Origin: Halobacillus massiliensis
GTDB taxonomy: Bacteria; Bacillota; Bacilli; Bacillales; Halobacillaceae
Assembly (NCBI RefSeq): GCF_900166625.1
Contig: NZ_LT800499.1
Location: 248,001-312,000, forward strand
Direction: 5' to 3'
DNA: 64,000 bases
Positions within the stretch are counted from its first letter, which is position 1. Every line of letters starts with the position of its first letter. Below are positions 42,294 through 51,876 of the stretch, one piece after another. Both the position numbers and the translations under genes were made by a program. The notes below the pieces were generated by a model. The model saw nothing but the letters and a program-made list of their open reading frames with translations, was not told the DNA's origin and searched no databases.

Positions 42294-42516
42294 TATATCT
42301 GAGATTTTTATTTTTTTCATATAATTTAAATATTTAATTTTTTGTAAACTGCCCCTAAAACCGACAAAAACCGGCAAGCGGGGCGGAATGTTATATAGTT
42401 GGAAAAATATTGGTTGTTTGTGAAATTTATAGGGTACTAGGTACTAGATATTATGTTACGATAGAATGGCGAGCGTTTTTTCAAGACAGCTCATCTTTAT
42501 CTGGGAGGAAAGTTCT

Positions 42517-43794
42517 ATGAGTGAATTAGTATATCTGATGATCTTTGCGGTTTTGGTCATTGTTTTCGGGCTTCGGGAGAGACAGTCATTGGACCGCCGG
42601 TTAAAAAGGATTCCCACCCGGATTCTAGTGAACGGTATTCGAGGGAAATCAACGGTTACCAGACTCGTAATGGGGATTTTAAAAGAGAACGGTGATAGAG
42701 TAGTTGGTAAGACGACCGGAACTTCTGCCCGTATGTTTTATTGGGATAAGGAAGAAGAAGAGCCTATTGTTAGAAGTCTTCAAGGTCCGAACATCAGCGA
42801 GCAGATGCATATGGTCAAGAAGGTTGTAAGGAAGAGAGCCGACGCTTTTGTGAGTGAGTGTATGGCGGTAAATCCTACATACCAGGAAGTATTTCAGGAA
42901 AGACTTGTCAAATCAAATATTACTATTATTGCAAATGTGATAGAAGATCATCTCGATGTTATGGGTCCTACATTAGATGATATTGCTAAAGCGTTTAGTT
43001 CTACCATTCCGTACGATGGATATGTAGTTATACCAGAAACACCCTACCAATCTTACTTTGAAAAGATTGCGAAAAAGCGGGGCAGTCAAGTGGTGGTGGC
43101 TGATGAAAGCTTGATAGATGAAGAGTATTTGAAGAAGTTCCCGTTTATGATCTTTCCTCAGAATGCTGCATTGGCATTAGCTGTAGCTGACATATTAGGG
43201 ATAGATCGAGACACGGCCATGCAGGGTATGCTCACAGCACCTGTTGATCCCGGAGCGATGAGGGTTCACCATTTAGGCGATCCACATGCTCCGAAATACT
43301 TTTTCAATGGATTTGCGGCTAATGATGTGACTTCAACTCTTAATATCTGGAATAGGATTAAAGAATTAGGTTACCCAACGGAAGACGTCACGGTTGTTGT
43401 AAACTGTCGTCATGACCGTGTAGAGAGAACCATCGAATTTGCTGAAAAAGTACTGCCGAAAATGGATATAGATCGTCTTGTTTTAATCGGACGAGAAGTT
43501 CATCCGATTTTAACGGCTTATGATGAAGGAAAGATTTTAACAAAATATATGGTGAATCTGGAGAAGCAGCCAGTAGAAGAAGCCTTGGATTACATTGAAG
43601 GCTTGCCTCCTCATGCCGTCATTTATGGTATTGGAAACATTCATGGAGGCGGGGATGAGCTGGCAGAAGCCATAGAAGCAAGAGAAAGCTCGCCTGCTCA
43701 AATCAAAGAAGTATTCATAGAGGAAGAGAAAGAAGAGAAATACTCTTACTCTGCCACTGGAGCTAAGAACAGCTTCCAGGCCAATAAGTATTAG
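42517..43794 (+). CDS. pgsB: poly-gamma-glutamate synthase PgsB/CapB
   Basis: A 425-residue ATP-dependent Mur-ligase-like amide ligase that joins glutamate through gamma-carboxyls at the membrane. An N-terminal membrane segment (about 3-20) is followed by the ATP loop VNGIRGKSTVTRLV, then NVIEDHLDVMGPT and VVVNCRHDRVERT. ATG 42517 follows GGGAGG. It carries an extra acidic C-terminal tail of about 30 residues beyond the usual ~395. It is the first gene of pgsBCA-capD. Confidence 0.95.
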   Translation: MSELVYLMIFAVLVIVFGLRERQSLDRRLKRIPTRILVNGIRGKSTVTRLVMGILKENGDRVVGKTTGTSARMFYWDKEEEEPIVRSLQGPNISEQMHMVKKVVRKRADAFVSECMAVNPTYQEVFQERLVKSNITIIANVIEDHLDVMGPTLDDIAKAFSSTIPYDGYVVIPETPYQSYFEKIAKKRGSQVVVADESLIDEEYLKKFPFMIFPQNAALALAVADILGIDRDTAMQGMLTAPVDPGAMRVHHLGDPHAPKYFFNGFAANDVTSTLNIWNRIKELGYPTEDVTVVVNCRHDRVERTIEFAEKVLPKMDIDRLVLIGREVHPILTAYDEGKILTKYMVNLEKQPVEEALDYIEGLPPHAVIYGIGNIHGGGDELAEAIEARESSPAQIKEVFIEEEKEEKYSYSATGAKNSFQANKY

Positions 43795-43815
43795 AATAAA
43801 GGGGTTGGACGTACA

Positions 43816-44265
43816 GTGTTCGGTACGGATTTATATATAGCCATTGTCATAGGGGTTTTACTAAGTTTATTATATGCAGAAAAAACAGGCATTGTCCCGG
43901 CAGGACTAGTTGTCCCCGGGTATATTGCCTTAATTTTTGACCAGGTCATGTATGTGCTTGTCGTAGCTTTAATCAGTGTAATTACATATTTGCTGGTGAC
44001 GCAGGTGCTTTCAAGGTTTACAGTTTTATACGGACGGAGAAAGTTTGCTGCTATGCTGACAGTAGGCGTACTGTTAAAGATGTCTATGGACTATCTCTAC
44101 CCACTAACCCCGTTTCCGGTAATGGAACTCAGGGGGATTGGAGTTATCGTGCCAGGATTGATTGCCAACTCCATTCAAAAGCAGGGTGTCATTCCTACGT
44201 TTAGTTCTACTTTCGTGATTGCCTTCTTTACCTTTGTTTGTATTACGGTCTATCACTTGATCTAG
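43816..44265 (+). CDS. pgsC: poly-gamma-glutamate synthase subunit PgsC/CapC
   Basis: A 149-residue membrane protein with four to five hydrophobic segments. TDLYIAIVIGVLLSLLYAEKTGIVPAGLVVPGYIAL is highly characteristic of PgsC/CapC. It forms the synthase complex with PgsB and PgsA. It starts at GTG 43816, 21 bases after pgsB, with a GGGG-type RBS. Confidence 0.95.
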   Translation: MFGTDLYIAIVIGVLLSLLYAEKTGIVPAGLVVPGYIALIFDQVMYVLVVALISVITYLLVTQVLSRFTVLYGRRKFAAMLTVGVLLKMSMDYLYPLTPFPVMELRGIGVIVPGLIANSIQKQGVIPTFSSTFVIAFFTFVCITVYHLI

Positions 44266-44277
44266 GGGAGTTTATTT

Positions 44278-45540
44278 ATGAAAGAATCAAAATTAAAGTC
44301 ATTTATGCAGGTGTGGGTTAAAAAACACCGGCAGAGAGCTTTACCGCATTCTATTATTCTAGCGGTGCTTTTGGCCATTCCTTTTTTTGCCCATGGGAAA
44401 ATTGATGAAGTCGAGCCGCCTTCTAATACGAGACCTGACAATGTAGATTACCGTGTCTCTATGGTTGGGGACATGATGCTCGGGCGGCACGTTCAGGAAG
44501 CAGCTGACAGAAGCGGTGAATCAATCGGTCGTGTTTTTGACTATGTAACACCATATTTTCAGGAATCTGATTATTCAACGGGAAACTTTGAATCACCTAT
44601 TATAGATGCAGAGAACCCGGAAATAGAAAGCCAGATGGAAGATTATGAGCTTCATAATAAAAACATTCATCTCTATTCAAATAAAGGAGCAGAGCAGGCA
44701 ATTGTGGATGCCGGCTTTAATTCCGTTAACATGGCGAACAACCATGCGATGGATTATGGAAACCTCTCTTTAACGGAAACGTTAAAGCACATGGAGACCG
44801 TTGATCTTGATTTGCTGGGGATTGGGGAAGTACTCGATTCCGGGGAGGCCCGGGGTGATGTAGAAAATCCTGAGCACCTGGAAGATGTTAAGGATGCTGG
44901 TGAAATCAAATATTTTGATATTAATGAGAACTATAAAGCCGCTATCCTGGGATTTACGGATGTCTATGTTAGTGGATACAGTGCCGGTGATTATGTAGGC
45001 GGCGTATTGACGAATGATGGATTAAATGTCCTCCAGGATAGAATTAGAGAAGCGAAAGAACAGGCTGATATCGTTATTGTTCACAGTCACTGGGGAGAAG
45101 AATATCAGGTGGGCTCCAGCCGTGAGCAGGAGAATTTAGCCTGGCTGATGACAGACATAGGCGCTGATATTATTATTGGACACCACTCCCACGTTCTTGA
45201 GCCGGTAAGTATTGTAGAAACAGCAAATAATAAGTCTCTTGTGATGAACAGTTTAGGGAATTTTGTTTTTGACCAGGGATGGTCACGGACGAAAGAATCA
45301 ACATTGGCACAGCTTGATTTCCTTGACGATGGAAGTGTCGATTTATCGTTTGTTCCAATGCAGATTTCAGATACAAGACCGAGAGAGACATCAGGAATTT
45401 TAAAACCATATCGTGATTACAGAATATACCGCACGCTCCGCAAAGAAATAGATAGAGATCTGTGGCGTGTGGAAGACGGCCGCTTAAAAATTGATGTAGA
45501 GAAAGCAGGCGTACTTGATTACGGGGGGTCTGCTTCATGA
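44278..45540 (+). CDS. pgsA: poly-gamma-glutamate export/synthesis protein PgsA/CapA
   Basis: A 420-residue protein with a membrane anchor near residues 20-40 and an extracellular calcineurin-like metallophosphoesterase fold: RVSMVGDMMLGRHVQ, NFESPI, NMANNHAMDYG, VIVHSHWGEEY and GHHSHVLEPV. PgsA/CapA is required for polymer release or transport. Its stop overlaps the capD start (ATGA). Confidence 0.94.
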   Translation: MKESKLKSFMQVWVKKHRQRALPHSIILAVLLAIPFFAHGKIDEVEPPSNTRPDNVDYRVSMVGDMMLGRHVQEAADRSGESIGRVFDYVTPYFQESDYSTGNFESPIIDAENPEIESQMEDYELHNKNIHLYSNKGAEQAIVDAGFNSVNMANNHAMDYGNLSLTETLKHMETVDLDLLGIGEVLDSGEARGDVENPEHLEDVKDAGEIKYFDINENYKAAILGFTDVYVSGYSAGDYVGGVLTNDGLNVLQDRIREAKEQADIVIVHSHWGEEYQVGSSREQENLAWLMTDIGADIIIGHHSHVLEPVSIVETANNKSLVMNSLGNFVFDQGWSRTKESTLAQLDFLDDGSVDLSFVPMQISDTRPRETSGILKPYRDYRIYRTLRKEIDRDLWRVEDGRLKIDVEKAGVLDYGGSAS

Positions 45541-47378
45541 AAAATTACAAAGTTTATTTAAGAATTACTAACATTACCGCTATCATAGTTTTTATCGGCC
45601 TGGTAGCGTGGAACTATTATTTCGAAGATGAATTTGATGCTTTTCGCGAGCCTTATCAGGACCAGCAGACCTCTGATACGATTCAAGTAGACACAGAGGA
45701 TGATAATGCATTCGTCTACGGGGTAAGTGCCCTTCACCCTCTTGCTGTTGAAGCAGGAATGGAAGTACTAAATAATGGCGGAAATGCTGCAGAAGCCGCG
45801 ATTGCAGTTTCCTTTACATTAGGTGTAGTTGAACCTTATGGGTCAGGAATCGGCGGAGGCGGACAGATGATTGTTCATGAACCAGGAAAACAAGCCATGA
45901 CATATGATTACCGTGAGGCAGCTCCAGTGAGCGGATCCTGGCCCGAACGGGGAGTGGCCATTCCTGGTTTTGTAAAAGGAATGGAAGCTCTCTATGAAGA
46001 CTATGGCGAAAATGTAAAGTGGGAAAGCTTGCTGGATCAGGCGGTTACTTACGGTGAAGAAGGGTTCGCCGTTGGACGGATTTTTAATGAGCAGATTCAG
46101 AGCTCAAACCGTTATCTGGATATGCCTCCAGCACAACAGGAATTGTATTATCCGCAGGGTCAGCCAATTGCGATGAATGAAACACTCGTTCAACAGGAGT
46201 TAGCTGATACCTTAAAGGTCATTCAGCAGCAGGGAGCGGACGGCTTCTACGGTGGGGAGCTCGGTGCACAATTGACAGCTGAACTTGGTCTGCAGGAAGG
46301 AGACCTGGCTTCCTATGAGGTAGCCAAACGAGAAGCCCCCTCCGGAACGTTTAAAGGACAGAAAGTATATGCTGGATCTTCACCGACATCAGGTATTATC
46401 GTCATCCAGGCGTTAAAAATGATAGAGGATTTAGAAGGAAATCTGGACGAGGTCATAAACCAGGAATTTGCTGATCAAAATGGCCAGCTCCCAGAATTTT
46501 TACAAAATGGGACTCCGGAAAATATGGAGGATTTAATAAATAATCCTCAATGGAGGCCTATTTACATCCATTTGATCAACAAAATGTCAGACGCGGTCTA
46601 CTCAGATCGAGTCAAGACACTGGGTGATCCTCAGTTTGTAGATGTCGATCAGCAGAAATTGACCTCTGATGCCTATGTGGACAGTCTTTTCCAGGAAGAG
46701 TTCCAGAATGGAGACGGATTGACCAGCTCTAACGATTGGTTCAGCAGTCCAAATGACTTCAAAGATTCTCGAAACACGACACACTTTGTAGTTGTAGATA
46801 AAGACGGCATGATGGCATCTGCGACAAACTCATTAGGAGAGTTTTTCGGTTCAGGCCGCTATTCTAACGGCTTCTTCTGGAATAATCAGCTGAATAACTT
46901 CGATACCGCAGAAGGATCGATGAACGAATATCAGCCGGGGAAACGTCCGCGTTCCTTTGTTTCACCAATGATATTTGAAGAAAATGGAGAAGCTGTGTTG
47001 GGACTTGGATCTCCAGGAGGTTCCAGAATCCCGGCAATGCTGTTCCAAACGATCCTTCAGTATGAATATGGTCTAACCGAAGATAATGAAAAGCTGTCAC
47101 TTCAGGATGCAATTATGAGATCACGCTTCTATACCGAAGATAATGTTGTTCATTTAGAAAATATGATCGCCCCTGAATCAGTGGATATTTTGCGAAATGA
47201 ACTGAATTATTCAGTAATTGAACATAACTCTCCGCTCTACTATGGAGGGGTTCAAGGTCTCGGTATTCGAACAGAAGGAAATACGAAAGAAATGTACGGC
47301 GGCGGTGACCGCAGACGTCTTGGGACATGGCAGATTGCCGACCAGGATGGCCTTGTAGAAGATGAAACAGAAGAATAA
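45537..47378 (+). CDS. capD: capsule gamma-glutamyltranspeptidase CapD-like
   Basis: A 613-residue N-terminal nucleophile hydrolase with a membrane anchor at about residues 8-28. Autocleavage is expected before Thr414 in RNTTHFVVVDKDG, and GSGIGGGGQM and GLGSPGGSRIPAML are further family blocks. In B. anthracis CapD attaches the poly-gamma-glutamate to peptidoglycan or trims it. Its position fused by overlap to pgsA argues for an anchored or length-controlled polymer rather than freely released one. No small capE/pgsE gene was seen between pgsA and capD or before the terminator. Confidence 0.92.
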   Translation: MKNYKVYLRITNITAIIVFIGLVAWNYYFEDEFDAFREPYQDQQTSDTIQVDTEDDNAFVYGVSALHPLAVEAGMEVLNNGGNAAEAAIAVSFTLGVVEPYGSGIGGGGQMIVHEPGKQAMTYDYREAAPVSGSWPERGVAIPGFVKGMEALYEDYGENVKWESLLDQAVTYGEEGFAVGRIFNEQIQSSNRYLDMPPAQQELYYPQGQPIAMNETLVQQELADTLKVIQQQGADGFYGGELGAQLTAELGLQEGDLASYEVAKREAPSGTFKGQKVYAGSSPTSGIIVIQALKMIEDLEGNLDEVINQEFADQNGQLPEFLQNGTPENMEDLINNPQWRPIYIHLINKMSDAVYSDRVKTLGDPQFVDVDQQKLTSDAYVDSLFQEEFQNGDGLTSSNDWFSSPNDFKDSRNTTHFVVVDKDGMMASATNSLGEFFGSGRYSNGFFWNNQLNNFDTAEGSMNEYQPGKRPRSFVSPMIFEENGEAVLGLGSPGGSRIPAMLFQTILQYEYGLTEDNEKLSLQDAIMRSRFYTEDNVVHLENMIAPESVDILRNELNYSVIEHNSPLYYGGVQGLGIRTEGNTKEMYGGGDRRRLGTWQIADQDGLVEDETEE

Positions 47379-47382
47379 AAAG

Positions 47383-47420
47383 GAAAGACTGTTGAGCGTT
47401 AGCTCGGCAGTCTTTTTTTC
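47383..47420 (+). terminator. rho-independent terminator after capD
   Basis: AAAGACTG-TTGAGC and AGCTCG-GCAGTCTTT form the stem, with seven T. Confidence 0.88.
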
Positions 47421-47472
47421 TATATACAAACCATATTTAGTGAAATAAAATTTCTAAATATGAAACATATTA

Positions 47473-47556
47473 TTGACAAAATAATTCAAAGGAAATATGA
47501 TAAAGATACCTTCATAATTGTCGCAATTTTTACAATACTATATTAAAGCGTTTACA
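47473..47556 (+). promoter_or_regulatory. SigA promoter with downstream cre site before murQ
   Basis: TTGACA (47473-47478), 17 bases, TATGAT (47496-47501). At 47543-47556 TTAAAGCGTTTACA matches the cre consensus TGWAANCGNTNWCA at 13 of 14 positions. It lies about 40 bases after the predicted start, where CcpA acts as a roadblock. Catabolite repression of murQ and the sugar importer is inferred. Confidence 0.75.
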
Positions 47557-47624
47557 TAGAGAACCATTATCTTCAATATATAAAACCAACCATAGATATT
47601 AAAGGTAAGGAGAAGATCGGGCGC

Positions 47625-48539
47625 ATGGAGTTATCGAAATTAACAACAGAGCAAAGAAACAAAAATAGTTACAGCCTGGATAAAATGACAATAATGGAAG
47701 CCTTACATACGATCAACAATGAAGACAAAAAAGTAGCCCAGGCCGTAGAAACCGTTCTTCCAAAACTTAATAAATCAATAGAGAAAATCTATGAATCTCT
47801 ATCTGCGGGAGGACGGCTGTTTTATGTAGGAGCCGGTACTAGTGGAAGATTGGGAGTGCTGGATGCTTCAGAATGCCCTCCCACTTTTATGACACCTCCA
47901 GGCATGGTTCAGGCCGTAATGGCCGGTGGAAGTGACGCCTTTTTCAACGCGGCAGAAGGATCTGAGGATAATGAGGAACAGGGTGCTGCTGACCTGAAAC
48001 AACGTGATCTTAAGGCTGGAGATGTAGTCATTGGGATTACAGCCAGCGGGCGGACACCATATCCAATCGGTGCCTTAAAATACGCTAAAAAGATCGGAGC
48101 GTACGCTATTTCACTTTCATGTAATGAAAATTCACTGATCAGCCAGTATGCGGATTGCGATATCGAAGTAGTGGTGGGGCCGGAGGTGCTGACAGGTTCT
48201 ACAAGGATGAAAGCAGCAACTGCCCATAAGATGATCCTAAACATGATCAGCACGACTACAATGGTTCAGCTTGGAAAAGTTCATGAAAATCTAATGGTCG
48301 ATGTTCACGCCAGTAATTACAAGCTGATGGAACGGGCTAAACATACGATCATGGAGATTACCAATGCAAGTTATGAACAAGCAGAGAATGCCCTTAAGCA
48401 AACAAATCATGAGGTAAAGCCGGCTGTAGTCATGATTGAAACAGGGGCAAGCTGTGAGAAAGCCGAGCAGGCGATTAAAGAAGCAAAGGGCTATGTAAGA
48501 GAAGCAATCGCTAAAATAGTAAATCAGCAGCGCACGTAA
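47625..48539 (+). CDS. murQ: N-acetylmuramic acid 6-phosphate etherase
   Basis: A 304-residue SIS-domain enzyme that removes D-lactate from MurNAc-6-phosphate to give GlcNAc-6-phosphate. VGAGTSGRLGVLDASECPPTF, AAEGSEDN, GITASGRTPY and EVLTGSTRMKAATAHKMILN are classic MurQ blocks. It is the first gene of a unit with a sugar ABC importer and begins cell-wall sugar recycling. No MurNAc kinase, MurP or MurR gene is adjacent. Confidence 0.96.
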   Translation: MELSKLTTEQRNKNSYSLDKMTIMEALHTINNEDKKVAQAVETVLPKLNKSIEKIYESLSAGGRLFYVGAGTSGRLGVLDASECPPTFMTPPGMVQAVMAGGSDAFFNAAEGSEDNEEQGAADLKQRDLKAGDVVIGITASGRTPYPIGALKYAKKIGAYAISLSCNENSLISQYADCDIEVVVGPEVLTGSTRMKAATAHKMILNMISTTTMVQLGKVHENLMVDVHASNYKLMERAKHTIMEITNASYEQAENALKQTNHEVKPAVVMIETGASCEKAEQAIKEAKGYVREAIAKIVNQQRT

Positions 48540-48623
48540 ACTTCAGAAACTACATCAGCAGCTCCTTTTTCAGCTATTGATGCGTTTCATATACTTAACA
48601 ATTATTTAAAAGGGGGAAGTATT

Positions 48624-49967
48624 TTGAAGAAGCTGTTTCAAGGGCCAAAGGCTTTATTATGGACAGGATTATTAATGTTGATTCTTGTCGTGGGCTGTTC
48701 ATCCAATGAATCCTCTTCTGAAGGTGAAGGAGGTTCATCCGAAGGGTCTGGAGAAGGAGGAGTCTCCGGGGAGCTTGAACTGCAATACTTTGTCGGTGGT
48801 TACGGCGATTCCTGGTGGAAAGAAGTCATTGCAGACTTTCAGAAAGAGTATCCTGATGTATCCGTCGTGGAACATGCAGGACCTAATATTAATGAGGAAA
48901 TGAGATCGCGCTGGGTCTCCGGCGATCCGCCTGATGTTGTTTATATCGATGGAGCAGGCTCGAGTGAAACGCAAATGGTGGAAGACGGTCAGTTAATGAA
49001 CTTAACCGATTGGGTGAAAGAACTGGAAGTCGAAGGCGACCCTCTTATGGATAGTTTTCTCGTAGAACCAGCTACTTATGATGGTGACATTTACTCCCTT
49101 CCTTTAGTGTTTGATACGTGGGGCACATGGTACAACAAAGCCATGTTTGAAGATAAGGGTTATGAAGTTCCATCAGACTTTGACAGCTTTATGAGTACGA
49201 TGGGCGAGATTCAGAAAGGTGAAGATATCGCACCTTTTGTTACAACAGGTCAGCATCCTTATTATTTCTTAAGAGGTGTATTATATCCGGCGTTTGGCGC
49301 AGCTGGAGGGGATGAGCTTCTTACAGATGTTATTACAGGAGCTGAAGGTGCATGGACGAGTGAGCCAGTCCTTGAAGTTATGAAAAAAGTAGAAGACATG
49401 CAGAAAGCGGGATACATTGATGATGGATTTGGCGCACTGAACCATACCCAGTCTCAAATGGACTTCCTGCTCGGAAAAAATGCTTTTATCCCAGTAGGAT
49501 TCTGGCTTCCAAATGAAATGAAGAATGATGTGCCTGAAGACTTTACATTTGGTTTTATTCCTTCTCCAATGCAGAACGAGGGCGAGCCGTTCTCTATCGT
49601 CCCTGACCTGCGTCCGCTGGCAATTGCGGAAGGAGCAGAAAACCCTGAAGCTGCAAAAGCTTTCGTGGAGTTCGTATTCACAAGAGAATATGCAAAATCA
49701 TTCTCTGAGCATACCGGAGCCATTATGAACTTAAATGGTGTGGATCTTGCAGAAAGTGAAGGAGTACCAGAGTACTTGATTGAAGCAAACGAAATGATCA
49801 ACGATCCTGAGAAAGTTCAGCTGAATAATAAGCCTCACCCAATGAGTGCAGATCTGGAAGAGCCGATCAGTAATGCACTTGTATCCTTAATGCTTGGAAA
49901 TATTAGCGCTGAAGAATTTACGGAAGAAGCAGAGAAAGCCGCAGAACAATACCGTAACAGCAACTAG
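48624..49967 (+). CDS. sugar ABC transporter substrate-binding lipoprotein
   Basis: A 447-residue type 1 extracellular solute-binding protein. A signal peptide ends in the lipobox LVVGC with Cys25 as lipid anchor, followed by a Ser/Gly/Glu-rich linker (26-48) and the binding lobes. It is highly acidic, as expected for an exported halophile protein. The start is TTG 48624 behind AGGGGG. Next to murQ it probably binds N-acetylmuramic acid or a muropeptide sugar. Other carbohydrates cannot be excluded. Confidence 0.88.
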   Translation: MKKLFQGPKALLWTGLLMLILVVGCSSNESSSEGEGGSSEGSGEGGVSGELELQYFVGGYGDSWWKEVIADFQKEYPDVSVVEHAGPNINEEMRSRWVSGDPPDVVYIDGAGSSETQMVEDGQLMNLTDWVKELEVEGDPLMDSFLVEPATYDGDIYSLPLVFDTWGTWYNKAMFEDKGYEVPSDFDSFMSTMGEIQKGEDIAPFVTTGQHPYYFLRGVLYPAFGAAGGDELLTDVITGAEGAWTSEPVLEVMKKVEDMQKAGYIDDGFGALNHTQSQMDFLLGKNAFIPVGFWLPNEMKNDVPEDFTFGFIPSPMQNEGEPFSIVPDLRPLAIAEGAENPEAAKAFVEFVFTREYAKSFSEHTGAIMNLNGVDLAESEGVPEYLIEANEMINDPEKVQLNNKPHPMSADLEEPISNALVSLMLGNISAEEFTEEAEKAAEQYRNSN

Positions 49968-49977
49968 GTGACTGATG

Positions 49978-50017
49978 GATATGGAATATAGAGGCAGCGC
50001 CTTTATATTCCATATCT
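49978..50017 (+). terminator. stable hairpin between binding-protein and permease genes
   Basis: GATATGGAATATA and TATATTCCATATC flank GAGGCAGCGCC. There is no T-run, so partial termination or transcript stabilisation that favours the binding protein is more likely than full stop. Confidence 0.6.
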
Positions 50018-50042
50018 TATTTCATAAAGAAAGAGTGATTGG

Positions 50043-50936
50043 GTGGTACAGTCTAAGAAACAAAAATATACGTTTTTAGCCTTTTGTTTAATTCCGACAT
50101 TCATTATGTTTTCAATCTTTACTCTCTATCCATTATTTAATGGATTATATTCTTCATTCTTTGATTGGTCAGGTGCCTCGCAAGCTAAAATCTTCGTTGG
50201 ATTTGACAACTACATAAGGCTGTTCAATGACAGTATAATTCCCCGCACAATCTACCACGATTACTTTTTAGTCATCACAAAGGTTGTAGGGATCATGATA
50301 CTGGCTCTTTTCTTTGCCGTAGCTTTAACACAGCTGAAGATAAAAGAAGCTCCGTTTTATCGGATTATCTTCTTCTTTCCCAATATCATGTCTGTAGTGG
50401 TTATCGGTATTTTATGGGCCTTTATTTATAACCCGAGCCTTGGATTAATTAACTCTGGTCTTGAAGCAATTGGACTTGAAAGCTGGACCCGCCCCTGGCT
50501 TGGAAGCGAAGATTGGGCCCTGCCAAGTCTAGTGCTGCCATCTGTGTGGGCAGGAATTGGCTTGTTTATGCTGATGCTGATGGGCGGCATTGCTAACGTA
50601 TCAAAAAGTTATTATGAAGCGGCGGAAATTGACGGTGCGAATGAATGGCAGCAGTTTTGGAAGGTTACATTGCCGCTCGTCTGGCCGCAAATTAAAATCT
50701 CTATTCTATATATTGTCATCACTACACTTAATGGCTCATTTATAATCGTCCAGGTTATGACTGGCGGCGGACCTAATAACTCCACTCATGTCATGGGCTC
50801 CTACTTGTACCAGCAGGCGTTTAAGCAATATAACTTCGGCTATGGTGCAACAATTGGAGTAATGATTCTCATTTTTTCATTAATCACTGTTCTCATTCTT
50901 CAATTCTTTATGAGACGTGAGCGTGTGGAATATTAG
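50043..50936 (+). CDS. sugar ABC transporter permease (MalF/UgpA type)
   Basis: A 297-residue permease with six membrane segments. The EAA loop is YYEAAEIDGANEWQQFWKVTLPLVWPQI, which contacts the ATPase. It starts at GTG 50043. Paired with the next permease; no ATPase gene is present, so a shared MsmX-type ATPase is expected. Confidence 0.9.
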   Translation: MVQSKKQKYTFLAFCLIPTFIMFSIFTLYPLFNGLYSSFFDWSGASQAKIFVGFDNYIRLFNDSIIPRTIYHDYFLVITKVVGIMILALFFAVALTQLKIKEAPFYRIIFFFPNIMSVVVIGILWAFIYNPSLGLINSGLEAIGLESWTRPWLGSEDWALPSLVLPSVWAGIGLFMLMLMGGIANVSKSYYEAAEIDGANEWQQFWKVTLPLVWPQIKISILYIVITTLNGSFIIVQVMTGGGPNNSTHVMGSYLYQQAFKQYNFGYGATIGVMILIFSLITVLILQFFMRRERVEY

Positions 50937-50952
50937 GAAGGAGGGAAAACCT

Positions 50953-51801
50953 GTGCATAAGAAAAGAAGTGTCAGTCAAATACTTGGCAGAGCAGGAATA
51001 CGAATCCCGCTCATCCTTTGGTCAATTGCTGTTTTATATCCGATTCTATGGATGTTTATTGGTTCATTTAAATCCAATGGTGAAATTTATGCTAACCCAT
51101 GGGGGCTGCCGGCAGAATTCAAGCTCGATAACTTTATTCAGGCCTGGTCCGATTTTAATATCGATACGAGCGTTTTTAACAGCTTGATCGTCACTGTGCT
51201 TGGAGCTGTTCTAACTTTAATGATGGCCATTCCAACGGCCTATGCAATAGAAAGAGTCCGATTTAAAGGGAGTCACATTCTCTTTATCATCTATGTGTCG
51301 GCGATGATGATTCCTATGGTGCTCGGATGGATCCCTTTATTTTTCTTGCTTCAGCAGATTAACCTGCTGAATAATATTTACGGTTTGGCCATTGTTTATG
51401 CAGTCAGTCAGCTGCCCTTTACCATTTTTGTGCTTACTAGCTTTATGGGGACTATTCCAAAATCACTGGAGGAGTCCGCGTCAATGGATGGCCTTTCCCC
51501 ATATGGCATTCTTTTAAAGATTATTACACCTTTATCTATGTCAGGGATTATTACAGTTACAATTATGAATGCTATTCAGTTTTGGAATGAATATTTTATG
51601 GCTCTTATCTTCCTGCAGACAGAAGAAAATTATACGCTCGCTTTAGCCATCGACTATATCAGCAATGAAGCCCAGTATACAAATGCCTGGGGAACGCTTT
51701 TTGCCAGTCTTGTTATTGCGATCGTACCTGTTATTATCTTATACGCCATTTTCCAGCAGCGGATTGCTAAAGGAATGACGGAAGGGGCAATTAAAGGTTA
51801 A
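50953..51801 (+). CDS. sugar ABC transporter permease (MalG/UgpE type)
   Basis: A 282-residue permease with six membrane segments and the EAA loop LEESASMDGLSPYGILLKIITPL. GTG 50953 is chosen since AAGGAGGG lies 7 bases before it; a longer in-frame reading would overlap the upstream gene. It is the last gene of the murQ unit and is followed by a strong terminator. Confidence 0.9.
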   Translation: MHKKRSVSQILGRAGIRIPLILWSIAVLYPILWMFIGSFKSNGEIYANPWGLPAEFKLDNFIQAWSDFNIDTSVFNSLIVTVLGAVLTLMMAIPTAYAIERVRFKGSHILFIIYVSAMMIPMVLGWIPLFFLLQQINLLNNIYGLAIVYAVSQLPFTIFVLTSFMGTIPKSLEESASMDGLSPYGILLKIITPLSMSGIITVTIMNAIQFWNEYFMALIFLQTEENYTLALAIDYISNEAQYTNAWGTLFASLVIAIVPVIILYAIFQQRIAKGMTEGAIKG

Positions 51802-51831
51802 TATGGAAAACTTCTATACCACCCTGCTGAT

Positions 51832-51860
51832 AGAAAGCCGATTTTGGCTTTCTTTTTTTT
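51832..51860 (+). terminator. rho-independent terminator of the murQ-ABC unit
   Basis: AGAAAGCC and GGCTTTCT with a 6-base loop and eight T. Confidence 0.92.
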
Positions 51861-51876
51861 GCTTTAAATAGATTGT

